64,000 nucleotides of DNA from assembly GCA_030159075.1 (NCBI GenBank), contig BROG01000468.1, positions 345,001-409,000 of the forward strand. Direction: 5' to 3'. The notes beneath the pieces are model-generated. The model did not search any database, was not told the DNA's origin, and saw only the letters and a program-made list of their open reading frames with translations. Origin of the DNA: Atrina japonica (Eukaryota > Mollusca > Bivalvia > Pterioida > Pinnidae). The translations under genes were made by a program, and so were the position numbers. Numbering within the stretch: position 1 is the first letter of the stretch; the number at the start of each line of letters is the position of its first letter. Positions 24,725-41,852 of this stretch are shown here, piece after piece.

Positions 24725-26285
24725 GCTGAAATACTTCTCCAAACTTCACAAAATTTCTCTGTTATCAAATGTCCCTTATCACCCTACCACAACGAGCTTG
24801 TTTATGAGTTTCACTCGGAATGTATACAAATCTTAATTCTATAAATAGTTCGTCCGTTTAAAGAACATCAATAAAACTAAAACTGCAAATGCACCTTTTA
24901 AGATCAAACGAATTATCTAGCTCTATCCACCTTGGCTGAAATGATTCGATATACTGCTCTTTAGAGCGATGATGACTTTCTTATATACCGTGTTTTAGTA
25001 GGTAATCATCCGTTAAGAGCTAAACATTTTCATTGATGGAATAATTACATCAATAAATCAAACAGAAACCTGTGAAAAATCACCAATTTCATCTGTCAGT
25101 GGCGCATCACGAGGAATCAGTAGGCGGGGCTTAACCTGTAAAGAAGACGTGGTGGGCGGTGTCTGTGATTGACATTATCTATTCCTTGTAATCTGATTGG
25201 ATGATGGCAATTTAATCCATATGCACAGTTAGCTTTAAGGATTACTTTATCGAGATCATCTATAATTGGGTAATTAGTAAACAGACAAAAAAAATCTCTA
25301 TTGATATCATAATTGTGAAGAAATCTGCATTTTTATAACGTCTGGGTTTAGAATCAGTTTAAAACCACCGTCGGAGTCTCAATAGATATTTAATAAATTT
25401 ATGACATGCGAAATTAACATATAATTAAGAAACCGATCTTTTTACCTGAGACCAGGAATATCCTGTTTGACAAATTTGAATTACATATTATTATGAGAGA
25501 CGACTGTTACATCAATGAGAATATTTTAATGAGTGTCCTAAATTTTATGGTCCAGTTGCTTTGAAGTCGAAATGCGTCTTGTTACAGGTTCCATGAATGA
25601 GGGTATTCGAACGTCGCAGAAATAGATCATTAATGTGTTCAAAAGTAATAAAGTTATTTAACTTCAAACGAATTTCAATAAATATCTTTAATGCTGGTTT
25701 TCTTTTGAAGTCATTTCAAGCTAACTTTTACTCGCTTAAAACTGAATCAAATTTTCCAAGTGTAAAATTCAACGCTATACGGACTTCATAGAAAACATTA
25801 ATGCGATACATTTACTACAAGATGTTTAGAGATATCCTTTAAATAATTTTAAAATACTAAGCATCGTCATAATCTCTGTAGTCTTAAAATTTTATTTAAA
25901 TATCTATTTTTAAATGACGATAATTTTGTTTCCCAAAATTCACTGCTTCGAGTATGTTAAAAAATATTAAATGAAGATGAAATAATTCGTGAAATGTATA
26001 TTTAGAGACATGTATAACACATATTATGTCTCTGATATATCTAAATTACAGAACATCCAACACACACACACACTCTCTTTCTGTCATAATATTTTATTTG
26101 ATATAATTTTATTTGATAGGTTGATAACAGAATTATGAAGCAGTCAGTCTCGGTTTATTGTTTAGTGATTTCTCTATACATTGCCACGGAAATGTTGAAA
26201 ATATGACTTGTAAACCAACTTCGTTCCTAATTTTTGCTAATAGAACGTACTTATGTTTCAAGTGCTACAAGTAATGTATACTTTT
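24725..26285. promoter_or_regulatory. Evx upstream region
   Basis: The first few hundred bases upstream of the Evx ATG carry the TATA-like site and a GC-richer patch at about 25130-25170 (GTGGGCGGTGTC). No other gene is visible up to the TCTA repeat at 26.28 kb. Confidence 0.4.
24981..24987 (-). promoter_or_regulatory. Candidate TATA box of Evx
   Basis: On the minus strand the sequence reads CGGTATATAAGAAAG about 257 bp upstream of the Evx ATG. A TATA element here would place transcription start near 24955 and give a 5' leader of roughly 230 nt. This is a motif match only, and intergenic AT-rich DNA gives chance matches. Confidence 0.4.
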
Positions 26286-26286
26286 A

Positions 26287-26289
26287 TCC

Positions 26290-26323
<34 letters not shown>

Positions 26324-26360
26324 TGTTCTTATCGTCATCATCATCGTCATCATCATCATT
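26287..26360. repeat. (TCTA)n followed by (ATC)n
   Basis: About 35 bp of TCTA units are followed by short ATC/GTC triplets. Confidence 0.95.
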
Positions 26361-27220
26361 TGTGACCCGTATTAGATATATCTTAATTTGTTTTCTCGAG
26401 GAATTTTCTCTTTTTATCGTTCATCGATCTCATATTGAACAAATATTGTCCGCCATGGCGATTAGTTGTTGCTGTATTTGTTATGATCTGATTAGCAATA
26501 TTGTACCCTACTTAGAAACACCCTGTAGATACAGTTAATTGTTAAAAGCGGCCTCAGGTCATAGCATTCATTCCAATTGATAATGAAATTAGAATCTTAT
26601 ATATTCCTCTTGCATTGTTATGCAGTAGAACTATCTTTTACCACCTCTACGATTGTTTTCTTTTTAATTCGGATAAATGGATGAAATCGATATTGAATGG
26701 ATAATTATTTGCACCGCAAATCTTCAAACAAACTAACGAGAGGGCGTCAAAATTCTATAGATTCACGAGAATTATATTGGTAAATTACCGAAAGGGTCCG
26801 TAAATATTTCAGTCGACTAAAATATCTACAGGGTTTAGAGACTTGGTGTGTGAAAAATGACAGTACAAACAACGAGAACAAACTACTAAGAACCCCTTCA
26901 TTAATTCTATTTTGAATGCAAATGAATCATGGTAATAGAAATTAGCACCAGGTTTAATTGATAATGAAAATAAATACGGGTTTCGGTGTTACTTTCAGTC
27001 AAAACAAATTACAACAGGTGAAAACAAATGCCAAATATTTTTTTAGTCTTGGGTAGATATCAAGTTAAGTGAAAAATATTTTTAAGGGGTGTAAAAATGG
27101 AATGATAGTTGATAGAAATATGAATATTATTTAATTAATTGGATGTCATTTTTTCTTTGATACTTCTTATATAAAATTGAAAATTGAAAATTCATATTTA
27201 ATATCCATGAAATGACTTAA
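26361..27220. other. No gene recognised
   Basis: Nothing beyond short chance open frames. Confidence 0.5.
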
Positions 27221-27237
27221 ATAACTAACTAACTAAC

Positions 27238-27272
<35 letters not shown>
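27221..27272. repeat. (AACT)n(AAAT)n microsatellite
   Basis: AACTA units pass into AAATA units. Confidence 0.95.
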
Positions 27273-27681
27273 CTGAAAGTTTTCTAAACAGGGATAGAGT
27301 GTGGTAGTAGCTTATACACCAAAAAGCACATGCTTATAGATACATTAATATAATACATAATATATATTCAAGTGGCAAAGTTTTGTTAGCGGGGAGAGAC
27401 ATTCACAGAGGAATAGATTTTTTTTCAGCATTAAATAAATACTTTCCAAGATAATGCAGCCAGATAGAAAACCAGCAAATGCAATTGATGTTAATGTATT
27501 GAAATGAAATTTGTAATTTACACAATATTGTCTATCTGCATAATTTATCTGACAAATAACAATTGTCAAAAACTGATATTTTTTATCAAGAAATAAATTA
27601 ATAAAAAAAAGACATAATTGAATAAATTGATGAACGAAAAAATAAAAATGTGCATATTAGATGAACAAAATATAAAGTCTT

Positions 27682-29330
<1,649 letters not shown>

Positions 29331-29452
29331 TTTGCAAAAAAAGGTGTAAAACCTTTAATTTTTCTTCAAAACAGGTGGGACTTTAAAAGCAAATGACCCA
29401 AATTTTCGGTGGTACCCCCTTTAATTTGAAATTCTGAATCCGCCACTGACGA
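29331..29452. repeat. Probable DNA-transposon remnant
   Basis: The segment ends CTGAATCCGCCACTG, a sequence typical of decayed cut-and-paste element termini in many invertebrates. No partner end is clear. Confidence 0.35.
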
Positions 29453-30025
29453 CAAGGGGAGGGTCGTCTACTGAAAATAAAATGTGAGATATTATAAAAA
29501 GACCCTAAGATTACCACCACCCATTCTACCACAGACTGATTTATCTATTGTTCATTGAATATCAACCCCACCTTATCTCTAGCACACTGACTGATTACCC
29601 CACCCAGCTTTACCGTGTCGTTTGCCTTCTGAGAGGTGCGTGCACTATTGTAACATGAAACAGAAATAAATCGACGACGATTTCACTGAAATGACAATGC
29701 AACTCGGAATGTAGTCGTTTGGATTTTCGTGAAATTGCGCCTAAAACATTCCTTGATTTATGGCGGCTAGTCTCCGTGGCCAATACATGTATTTTACACA
29801 ACATGTCACAGAAAAATACACATGTAAAACACAGAGATTACACGAGTAATAACCTTCGTGGCACTTATGATTTATGAAATATGACAAGCCGAACATGCAC
29901 CTATCATTTGTATGTATCTCGTCAAAACATAAACAAACAGTTATAAACCATAATTTACATACTATGAATAATTATATACAATTAATGACCTGGTGTGTAC
30001 AACAACGAACGCTAATGAAGGTGCA

Positions 30026-31678
<1,653 letters not shown>

Positions 31679-31680
31679 CA

Positions 31681-31816
31681 TAGGCGTCGGAACCGGAACC
31701 TTTTTTGCAAAGATAGACATAGGTGTTGAAAATTGGGGCTTAGTCCCAGACGTTTCTGGCGTGTGTGTGTTTTAAGTTGGTTTAGCCCCCCACTTTCAAT
31801 TTGCTTCCGACGCCAA
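31681..31816. mobile_element. Miniature inverted-repeat element, family M9
   Basis: AGGCGTCGGAACCGGAACC at the left and GCTTCCGACGCC at the right are inverted ends. The interior has inverted GTTGAAAATTGGGGCTTAG and AGCCCCCCACTTTCAAT segments. Confidence 0.7.
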
Positions 31817-32318
31817 TGCACTATACAAACTTTCTTTAATAAAAGCAAAATATTCCATATGCCTACACGTAGACCTCCTAATAAACCGTGACTACATGAA
31901 TATGTTTAACGTATATTCAGAACATACATGTACACGTAAAAAGCATCTCTTGAAACCACAAATATTCATGTACAATTTATTTTCTGACCATAAAATGTCC
32001 CTCTATCACACCAAAAGCCTAGCCACATATTCATACTACGGTCAGATCGGATGGTGGAGAATTTAGCTACATGTTCATAAAATCACTTAGGACATCAAGT
32101 TAGAAAAAAAACGTAGTCTGGTCTGAATTAATAATTCCTCTAAATTTGAAAAATGGGGTGTGTTAAATTAGTCCATTTAATTATAACACGAGGGTGGTGG
32201 CTAAACATTTTCTATGGACCTTCATAATGAAATACATTCAGCATTCTCTCTCTCTCATTAACCAACAACTCGTGGTATTTTCTTCGTGGTCAAATCATCA
32301 CTTGGACATTTAGTATTA

Positions 32319-32320
<2 letters not shown>
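31817..32320. other. No gene recognised
   Basis: No feature beyond a short CT run near 32245. Confidence 0.5.

Positions 32321-32413
<93 letters not shown>
32321..32413. repeat. (CT)n microsatellite
   Basis: A pure CT run of about 93 bp. Confidence 0.98.
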
Positions 32414-32416
<3 letters not shown>

Positions 32417-33440
32417 AATTTGATATCCGATCAGATGTAGCATGCATCAGGAGAGATGATGACATACCATTCCTGTCATCATAATGCAAGTCAGCTATGA
32501 AATACGTACATAACGGCGGACAGGCGTTTATGACTTAATAAAAAGACAATGCATGAGCTCTAATTAATGATGGTAAACAAAAATATACGAGGGGATAGGC
32601 GCTACATGTTACATTGACCTAAGAGCGGGGAATTTTCATTATTGTTAACCATGTAACCGTTCCATGGTCGCGGGGAGCCTCTTTTCTCGCACATGAGATA
32701 GACTGATCTTGTCTTTTGCCAGTTCTACAAAATTCTATCCGGCAATGCTGACCCAGAACACTTTGTATCCCTACACACGTCATCTGCGTTGTTTCTTAAC
32801 ATGGTAAATCGGGACATTTTCGTATTGATACTTTACATTGTTTAAATTTAATAATAATTACACAAAAATCTGACCAAATTTGCCGTTTGAAAGAAATGAG
32901 TATATAATATGGTCTTACATTTGTGGGGGAAGAAGGTTTGGTGATGCGGTTACTAAAGTAAATCAAACTGATAAATACATGTATGTGTAAACAAACAAGA
33001 TTTCAAGCAATGCATGTGCGAGAAAAATAATCGAGCACCACATTTGAGTTCCAGAGCTACATGGATTTCATATATACATGTATATGACCCACTTCAACCA
33101 TTATGAACTGACAACGTTCAACTATCAAATGAATAATACATTAATTTTGGCAAGAGAGAGAGAGAGACAGAAAAAACCATATTCCGAGGGCGAACTGATA
33201 TGTCAATTAATTAATCACAATTGTTAATAAACATTTTTTATGAAACAAGGCAAATTGCTGCACCTGAACAAAATAAAAAAATCGAGAATTATTGTTCTTG
33301 TCAGGGATCCAACATCAAAATAACTTTGATGTTTAGTGTAACAAGCCCTTCTCGCGCTGAAGTATGCCAAGAATGGATATGTCACAGTAAACTCATAAAA
33401 ATAAGGACGTCCTATCTCTCATAAAATTGCTTCTAAAAGT
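32414..33440. other. No gene recognised
   Basis: Unique-looking sequence with no protein-like frame. There is a short GA run at about 33155. Confidence 0.5.
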
Positions 33441-33443
33441 ACG

Positions 33444-33775
33444 GTAGCCCAAAGTGGACATTTAATTATTTTCCATTCATGATTTATCTTAAAATTTCAA
33501 GATTCTGTCTTGAATATCCAAGTCATATTTTCTTGAGATTTCAAATTATTATCTTGAAATATCAAGAAGTTTCTTGAATTTTAAAGTTGTTATTTTGAAA
33601 TTTCAAGATCCTTACTTAAATTATTAGGTTATTTTCTTGAAATCTCAAGGTAGTTTCCAGAATTTTCAAGAAAATAACTTGGGAATTCAAGTGAGAATTT
33701 TGATATTTCTTGAAAGTTCAAGACAGTATCTTTTAAAATTTTAAGATTTAAAAAATATGGCCACATTGGGCCACA
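33444..33775. mobile_element. Inverted-repeat element M7 with CTTGAAATTTCAAG motifs
   Basis: Left end TAGCCCAAAGTGGACAT and right end ATGGCCACATTGGGCCACA are inverted repeats. The interior consists of about ten copies of a palindromic CTTGAAATTTCAAG-like motif. Confidence 0.75.
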
Positions 33776-34442
33776 GTGTAAAGATCGGTATTTGCGAATA
33801 ATAATAACCTTACAGTCAAATGAACAAAAACAAGTTCATGATAGAGGCAAGCAAAACCAAACCTTGTAGTTTGAATACATATATATATATTATTTGTTAA
33901 TCGATGGATTAATTTTCCATTTCAACATAAGTATCATCATCATCATTTTTTTCCCTATCATTGTCATTATTGTGATTACAAAATAAGGCCACTTATGTCA
34001 TTATTTGAATCTAATTATAATGTTTGTAATTATTATCATCTTTATTCATTTTTAATCTGAATATCATTTTATCGATATAGGAAAAAACATTATTATTCGT
34101 GTGATAGTCGGGTGGTTTTCACTAATTATTACTATATTTTGACAAGGGATTCAAATGTCATATTATTTTAATGCGGGCATTAAATAATTATGAGTACCGA
34201 ATGAAACAGACTGCAAGCAATGATCCGAACATATTTAGTTGTGCGGAAAACGGCCTGTCCGTGTATCCAGACATTCAGATTGGTAACAGTTGCATCAGTC
34301 TGAGATCACGTGACTTTTGACAATCTGTCATATTTCACATGCTAATCCCTTTTCACACTTATCTCAAAATGTAAAATAATTTAATAAAACTAAATGAAGA
34401 GAGGGGGCTTTCAGCATATGCACAATTAACTTGTACAATATG

Positions 34443-34445
<3 letters not shown>
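33776..34445. other. No gene recognised
   Basis: AT-rich with ATC-type triplet scraps near 33935. Confidence 0.5.

Positions 34446-34501
<56 letters not shown>
34446..34501. repeat. (CT)n microsatellite
   Basis: A pure CT run of about 56 bp. Open frames on both strands (LSLSLS, ERERER) are artefacts. Confidence 0.98.
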
Positions 34502-34503
<2 letters not shown>

Positions 34504-36279
34504 AACTGGCCCATATGATCATGATATATAAGCATGTTGACATGGCTACACACAATACTGTAGATACGTACTGGGTCTTCAACGCTTCTGAGTTACACAC
34601 TGGTTTTATGCGATTAAGGAAGAAAAACTCGTCAACTCGTGGGTGGCAAAACAGATCACTTTCTTGTCAACAATGTATTGCAGAGCCGAGTTGAACAAGG
34701 GTAGTAAAATATTGAAATTATAAACAGTTTGATGGGTAGATATACTGAAATAGAAATAGATTATAACACCGTTAAATCTGGGTAATCCTTATGTATACAA
34801 CCCAACACATCTATCTTATGTTCGGCTTTACAAAACAGTAATATTTTTCAATACACGTGATTTCTGTACAATCCCGACATGTGAATATTCTGATGTTTTG
34901 TTGTGCTAGAATTCTATTGCATTACAGGTGTTAGAATATATTTTATATTGGTATATCAGAAAACTAGGGAAAACTCTTACTTGTTTGGACGATTAAATAA
35001 CCAACACAACAAGAAGAACAACAACAAAACAAAAATAAACAAAAAAATAAAACAACAAACAAAAGCAAAATAAGTAGATAGAAGCAAGTTATTTTAGGTG
35101 AAATTTCAAATTCTGTGGTTATATTTTTCTACTTATCTATTCGATTTTATTATTTTATTTATCTACTTAGTAATTTTTGTTGTTGTTGTTGATGTCATTT
35201 CCAGAGTACATTTGTATTTATATTTTTTCTAAGATTTCGGATGAGTATTGTTATATTTTAGGTTGTACTAGATATCACGTAATACTTTGCCCACGAGGTA
35301 AAAATGAACAAATAGACGATTTTATCGACCCAAGGCAATTAACACACCTGTTCAGTTACGATTTTTATCCTCGACTTATTATACCTATCTTGGTTCTAAT
35401 TAATCCAAATGATTTTCTCTGGAATTTTACAAGCCTGTAAAATGGCGGATTTCTCTCTGATAAGAGTAAAATTATTAAGGTTCCCCGGGTAAGGGAGCTG
35501 TTCCGACAAGAAAACTGTATAATATTATGTTAAACGGTGATAAATAATAATGGTAAAATAAAACGAATAATTGATTGAATATGATAGGCAAGTAAAGGTT
35601 AGATAAAATCCAATCGATACAATAATGATTAAAATTATAGATCAATCGTATGTATTGATCTTCTTACTTCATATTAAAATTCCAGAATTCGCAGAAAGGT
35701 ATAATATTGTTATTTCCATGTGTAAATTACAGTCGGGGTGTGATCTAAGAAATACTGACCTTGACAACAAACGTAGGAAATGATGTTCAAAACGCAGATT
35801 GGGATATTTGGGAATACTGGATTTCATAAGGATGAGTTATTGATTGTTCCAGAATGTCGGGTATATTTTGTGACTTGTCTCAGTAAATCACACTTTCCAT
35901 TGAACTGAAATCCAATCTTCAGTTCAGTCTTATTTCAGTAGTTCAGACAAACACGCCATGAGTACAATATCACAACAGAGAAGGGAACATTTATTTTGAA
36001 ACAAAAGTGAATATTGAAAAATTCCATCAATTTTACTACTGTAAAGAAGACAGTCTTATGATCTATTAGATACACTGAACATGGAAATAACTGATAGTAA
36101 AAATAAGTAGATAAATTAATGAATGAATGAATAAATAAATCAATAAATACAGAAATAGATTTAATAAAAAAAAAACTGAAAATGCATAAACCTAAATGAT
36201 ATCGGATATTCTATTCTGACAAACACTTTTATTCGTAGTCCTTACAAAAGAATGGAGAGTATGGTGGAAAAAAATACAA

Positions 36280-36282
<3 letters not shown>
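34502..36282. other. No gene recognised
   Basis: An A-rich AACAAA tract is at about 35000-35075 and an AAAT-rich tract at about 36115-36150. The open frame 35177-35440 has no domain. Confidence 0.5.

Positions 36283-36367
<85 letters not shown>
36283..36367. repeat. (CT)n microsatellite
   Basis: A pure CT run of about 85 bp. Confidence 0.98.
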
Positions 36368-36368
<1 letters not shown>

Positions 36369-37135
36369 TTAGTGATTGACACACTACAGAACTATTTACA
36401 AACGCTTTCTAAAGAATGCCTCGAGAGTTGCAGATCGGCATTTATACAGTTCTTGAGTACTGCTACACGAATCGATTTGCAAACTACTTGACGAGGACGT
36501 AATACAAAGCTGTTTTGTCGATTATCCTAAATTTCAAAGTATGGCTTGGATATTTACTTGTGATTTTGTTGAACGAATTCATTTACTCATCCATTCATTT
36601 ATTTCACCTATTAATGCATTTCCGCGCCGTCGGTATAAATTTCGGAGGCGTTCAAGTGTTCCGACACTTTTTAATCTGAAACCTTTTACTCCGACACCAT
36701 ATATACTCTGACACTTTTTACTCCGATACTTTTTGCGGTGTAAGAGGGTCAGTAGTGGAGAAAATGGGATGGTGGGATGGGGGAGGGGAATTAGAAAGGA
36801 ATCAATTTTATTTAAAAAAAAAATTAAGATTTGATCAGGTAAACCAAGTTAACCAGATATGAAATTTACCGACCTTCAACAAGAAAATTAGCAAACTCCC
36901 TAAAGTGATCAGCGTAAGTCCCAAGGGACCTCTAACCCACGCTGCAGTGAAAGACTTCGTGATTTAAATGCTCAACTTAGCCACAAAGTACCGGTCCCTG
37001 ATGCTGTTCGTCAACGGACAATGATCAAAGCGAGATAACTCTTGCAAATTATCGATCAGCTGCATTTAGCTAGTGTCAATTTTTCTAAATATATCAAAAT
37101 TTCAATTTTTCATTTTTAAAGATATTCGACAACTT
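36368..37135. other. No gene recognised; short TCCGACACTTTTTA repeats
   Basis: Three to four copies of a TCCGACACTTTTTAC-like unit lie at about 36658-36735, followed by a G-rich stretch at 36769-36788. Confidence 0.5.
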
Positions 37136-37845
37136 TATTTATTTTAAAACATACAGGTCATCTATAACAGATACATATAAACCTTTATTCATATTTTATA
37201 TCGTCTATTATAATAACAAACAGATACATACAAATATTTTATATCATTGATATTCTGAGGCCGTCTATAACAAACGGATACATACAAACATTTTATATCA
37301 CTGATATTTTTAGGTCGTCTATAACAGATACATATAAACCTTTTACATAATTGATATTTTTATCTTCAATAACATACACATAAACCTTTTATATCATTTT
37401 TATTTTAGATCGTCTATAAGATACATATAAACCTTTTATATCATTGATATTTTTATCTTCAATAACATACATATAAACCTTTTATATCATTGATATTTTT
37501 AGGTCGTCTATAACAGATACATATAAACCTTTTATATCATTGATATTTTTAGATAACAGATACGTATAAACATTTTATATCATTGATATTTTAGGTCATC
37601 TATATTATATTCACATAAACCTTTTATATCATTGATATTTTTAGATCGTCCAAAACAGATACATATAAACCTTTTATATTATTGATATTTTTAGATCGTC
37701 TATAACAGATACATACAAACATTTAATTTCAGTGATATTTTGAGGTCGTCTATAACAAATACATATAAACATTTATTATCAGTGATATTTTTAGGTCGTC
37801 CATAACAGATACATATAAACCATTGATATCATTGATATTTGTAAA
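37136..37845. repeat. Degenerate tandem repeat, about 50-60 bp unit
   Basis: The unit contains AACAGATACATATAAACCTT, TTATATCATTGATATTTTTA and GGTCGTCTAT. About a dozen copies vary in length. Confidence 0.88.
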
Positions 37846-38028
37846 CATTTTTCCTCACACTGTACAAATCAGAATAAAATGTCGGAATATGTTCCGTTAC
37901 AAGAACCGGTGAAAAAAACTTCATTTTTCCGGAAGTTAATGTCTGCACTGAAGTTAGTATAATACCTACTGCGCTTTCAGGTGCAATGATTTCCATGCCC
38001 TGACCCACTGAAAAGTTTTTACCTCTAA

Positions 38029-40306
38029 TTGAAACAATATATCTTTACAAGGAGGAGTATGGAACAATATATCTTTATAGGGAGGGGTATGGAACAATAT
38101 ATCTTTATAGGGAGGAGTATGGAACAATATATCTTTACAGGGAGGAGTGTGGAACAATACATCTTTACAGGGAGGAGTATGGAACAATATACCTATACTG
38201 GGAGGAGTGTGGAACAATATATATTTATAGGGAGGAGTATAGAACAATATATCTTTACAGGGAGGAGTGTGGAACAATATATCTTTATAGGGAGGAGTAT
38301 AGAACAATATATCTTTACAGGGAGGAGTGTGGAACAATATATCTTTACAGGGAGGAGTGTGGAACAATGTATCTTTACAGGGAGAAGTATGGAACAATAT
38401 ATCTTTATAGGGAGGAGTGTGGAACAATATATCTTTACAGGGAGGAGTATGGAACAATATATCTTTATAGGGAGGAGTGTGGAACAATATATCTTTATAG
38501 GGAGGAGTATGGAACAATATATCTTTACAGGGAGGAGTATGGAACAATATATCTTTATATGGAGGAGTGTGGAACAATATATCTTTACAGGGAGGAGTAA
38601 GAAACAATATATCTTTATAGGGAGGAGTATGGAATAATATATCTTTACAGGGAGGGGTATGGAACAATATATCTTTACAGGGAGGAGTGTGGAACAATAT
38701 ATCTTTACAAGGAGGAGTATGGAACGATATATCTTTATAGGGAGGAGTATGGAACAAAACATCTTTATAGGGAGGAGTATGGAACAATATATCTTTACAG
38801 GGAGGAGTATGGAACAATATATCTTTAAAGGGAGGAGTATGGAACAATATATCTTTACTGGCAGGAGTATGGAACAATATATCTTTGCAGGGAGGGGTAT
38901 GGAACAATATATCTTTACAGGGAGGGGTATGGAACAATATATCTTTACAGGGAGGAGTAAGGAACAATATATCTTTATAGGGAGGAGTATGGGACAATAT
39001 ATCTTTATAGGGAGGGGTATGGAACAATATATCTTTACAGGGAGGAGTAAGGAACAATATATCTTTATAGGGAGGAGTATGGAACAATATATCTTTACAG
39101 GGAGGAGTAAGAAACAATATATCTTTATAGGGAGGAGTATGGAACAATATATCTTTACAGGGAGGAGTAAGAAACAATATATCTTTATAGGGAGGAGTGT
39201 GGAACAATATATCTTTATAGGGAGGAGTATGGAACAATATATCTTTACAGGGAGGAGTGTGGGACAATATATCTTTACAGGGAGGGGTATGGAACAATAT
39301 ATCTTTAAAGGGAGGAGTATGGAAAAATATATCTTTATAGGGAGGAGTATGGAACAATATATCTTTATAGGGAGGGGTATGGAACAATATATCTTTATAG
39401 GGAGGAGTAAGGAACAATATATCTTTATAGGGAAAGGTATGGAACAATATATCTTTACAGGGAGGAGTAAGGAACAATATATCTTTATAGGGAGGAGGGC
39501 AATATATGGAAAGGAATATGGAACAATATATCTTTATAGGGAGGAGTATGGGAGAATATATTTTTACTTGGAGGAGTATAGAACAATATATCTTTACAGG
39601 GAGGAGTATTGAACAATATATCTTTAAAGGGAGGAATATGGAACAATATATCTTTACTTGGAGGAGTATAGAACAATATATCTTTACAGGGAGGAGTAAG
39701 AAACAATATATCTTTACAGGGAGGAGTATGGAACAATATATCTTTACAGGGAGGAGTATGGGACAATATATCTTTACAGGGAGGGGTATAGAACAATATA
39801 TCTTTATAGGGAAGGGTATGGGACAATATATCTTTACAGGGAGGAGTATGGAACAATATATCTTTACAGGGAAGGGTATGGAACAATATATCTTTATAGG
39901 GAGGAGTATGGAACAATACATCTTTATAGGGAGGAGTATAGAACAATATATCTTTACAGGGAGGAGTATGGGACAATATATCTTTACAGGGAGGAGTATG
40001 GAACAATATATCTTTATAGGGAGGAGTATGGGACAATATATTTTTACAGGGAGGAGTATTGAACAATATATCTTTACAGGGAGGAGTATGGAACAATATA
40101 TCTTTACTGGGAGGAGTATGGAACAATATATCTTTATAGGGAGGAGTGTGGAACAATATATCTTTACAGGGAGGAGTATGGGACAATATATCTTTACAGG
40201 GAGGGGTATAGAGCAATATATCTTTATAGGGAAGGGTATGGGACAATATATCTTTATAGGGAGGAGTATGGAACAATATATCTTTATAGGGAGGAGTGTG
40301 GAACAA
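38029..40306. repeat. 30-bp minisatellite, about 76 units
   Basis: The unit GGAACAATATATCTTTACAG then GGAGGAGTAT is repeated in strict 30-bp register, with one indel scar at about 39500-39525. Because 30 is a multiple of three and the unit lacks stops in most frames, long open frames occur on both strands (one of 790 codons on the minus strand). Variants are mainly transitions at a few fixed sites, with no sign of codon constraint, so I do not call a gene. Confidence 0.95.
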
Positions 40307-40354
40307 CAAACTAACCGCAAGATAATATCTTTACGCACGGTCTAGGAGTATGTC

Positions 40355-41050
40355 GTGGTTAACAATATATATTTTTACCTGGTTATTAGGAGTATGGAAA
40401 GAAAACCTGGTATACTTTATAACTCATGGAGGAGTGTGGTTACAATGTACTCGGGGAAAGGGAACCTGGTTATAATGTATCGGGAACAAAATGGTTATAA
40501 TTATAGGGAGAAAATTGGTTACAATATACTCGGGAAACAGGGATAATGTATGGAAAAATAAATCTTTATAATGGAGGAGTATGGGACAATATTATCTTGT
40601 ACAGGGAGGAAAACCTGGTTATAATGACTCAAAATATCCTGGTTATAGGTAGGAGAATGGAACAATGGTATAATTACAGGGAAAGAAAACCTGTATAGTA
40701 CTCAAAGAAATCTTTATAATGTACTCGGGGAAAGAAAACCTGTTATGGTACAAAGAAAACCTATCCTCTACTCCGCAAGAAGATAACCTTTATAATGTAC
40801 GGGGAAAGAAAACCTGTTGTCTAGGGGAAAGAATGTCGTGGTAATGTGTCGGGAAATCACTGCTATAATGTACTCGGGAAAGAAAACCTGGTTATAATGT
40901 ACTCGGGAAAGAAAACCTGGTTATAATGTACTCGGGAAAGAAAACCTGGTTACAATATAACTCATGCAAGAAAACCTGGTTATAATGTACTCGGGGAAAG
41001 AAAACCTGGTTATAATGTACTCGGGAAAGAAAACCTGGTTAGTGGTAACA
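40355..41050. repeat. 29-bp minisatellite, degenerate then regular
   Basis: The unit GGTTATAATGTACTCGGGAA then AGAAAACCT is scrambled at first and becomes regular at 40860-41045. It adjoins the 30-bp array with little unique sequence between them. Confidence 0.88.
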
Positions 41051-41850
41051 ATATACCGGAAAATATTTATTCCATGAATACACTTTTAGTTCCTATATCA
41101 AAATTTGTTTACAGTGTTAGTTTCGATAGATTTATTAAACTTCTTAGACTTCTATAGATGTAAACCAATCGCTTATTTTTTGTCACAAAATGTTTAATCA
41201 GTCGAGTTCCGATCGTCACGAACACATTCGCATTCACTCATACTGCGATTGATTAACATCTGTGTTTTGTTATCTTTAAAAATATCATACTTTGTTAATT
41301 AATGTAGCTTTTTTATAACTAACATTTAGGCTAATTTGACGAAATGATTTACTAAACATTGACGTCATTTTACTTTTAATGACGTATGCTGTCGGAAAGG
41401 TGAACAGCATTTGACTAAACTCTTTTCATGATAAACCAATGTGTATTTTACGAAATTTCGGCCATGTAGGCCTACCGATGATATTATTTTTCTTCATATT
41501 CATTGTTTCAACACTGAGATAGACAAATACAACCATGTGTCTCGTTTCCCTCTATGTCTAAATACGCACTTAGACTTACACAAAAAGTTAGTTAATGGGT
41601 AGAGCAAGCATATAATTTCTTCTTAACTCATACATCCCTAAACTGTGGGCTAAAGACACATTTGGACTTGCCTGAGTCATTGATTTACAGAAGAATACAT
41701 TGTTTTTCAGGGGTTGATGAGTTAACTTACACAAAAACTTAGTAGGCGAAAAGTTACAACGTTTGATGAAACAGAGTTACGCAAAAAATGTACACTTAGT
41801 AGAAAAGCTACGCAAAAACTTACGGACTAACGAGGTTTCATGAAAAGGGC
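41051..41850. other. No gene recognised
   Basis: A stretch at about 41575-41850 contains repeated TTACACAAAAACTTAG-like pieces and ends AAAAGGGCCCGT, probably a decayed transposable element. Confidence 0.4.
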
Positions 41851-41852
41851 CC

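Noticed and set aside
37966..40338. A 790-codon minus-strand open frame and several 200-320-codon frames on both strands
   Set aside because: All come from a stop-free 30-bp repeat. Variation falls equally on all codon positions, several frames are open at once, and there is no start or splice context.
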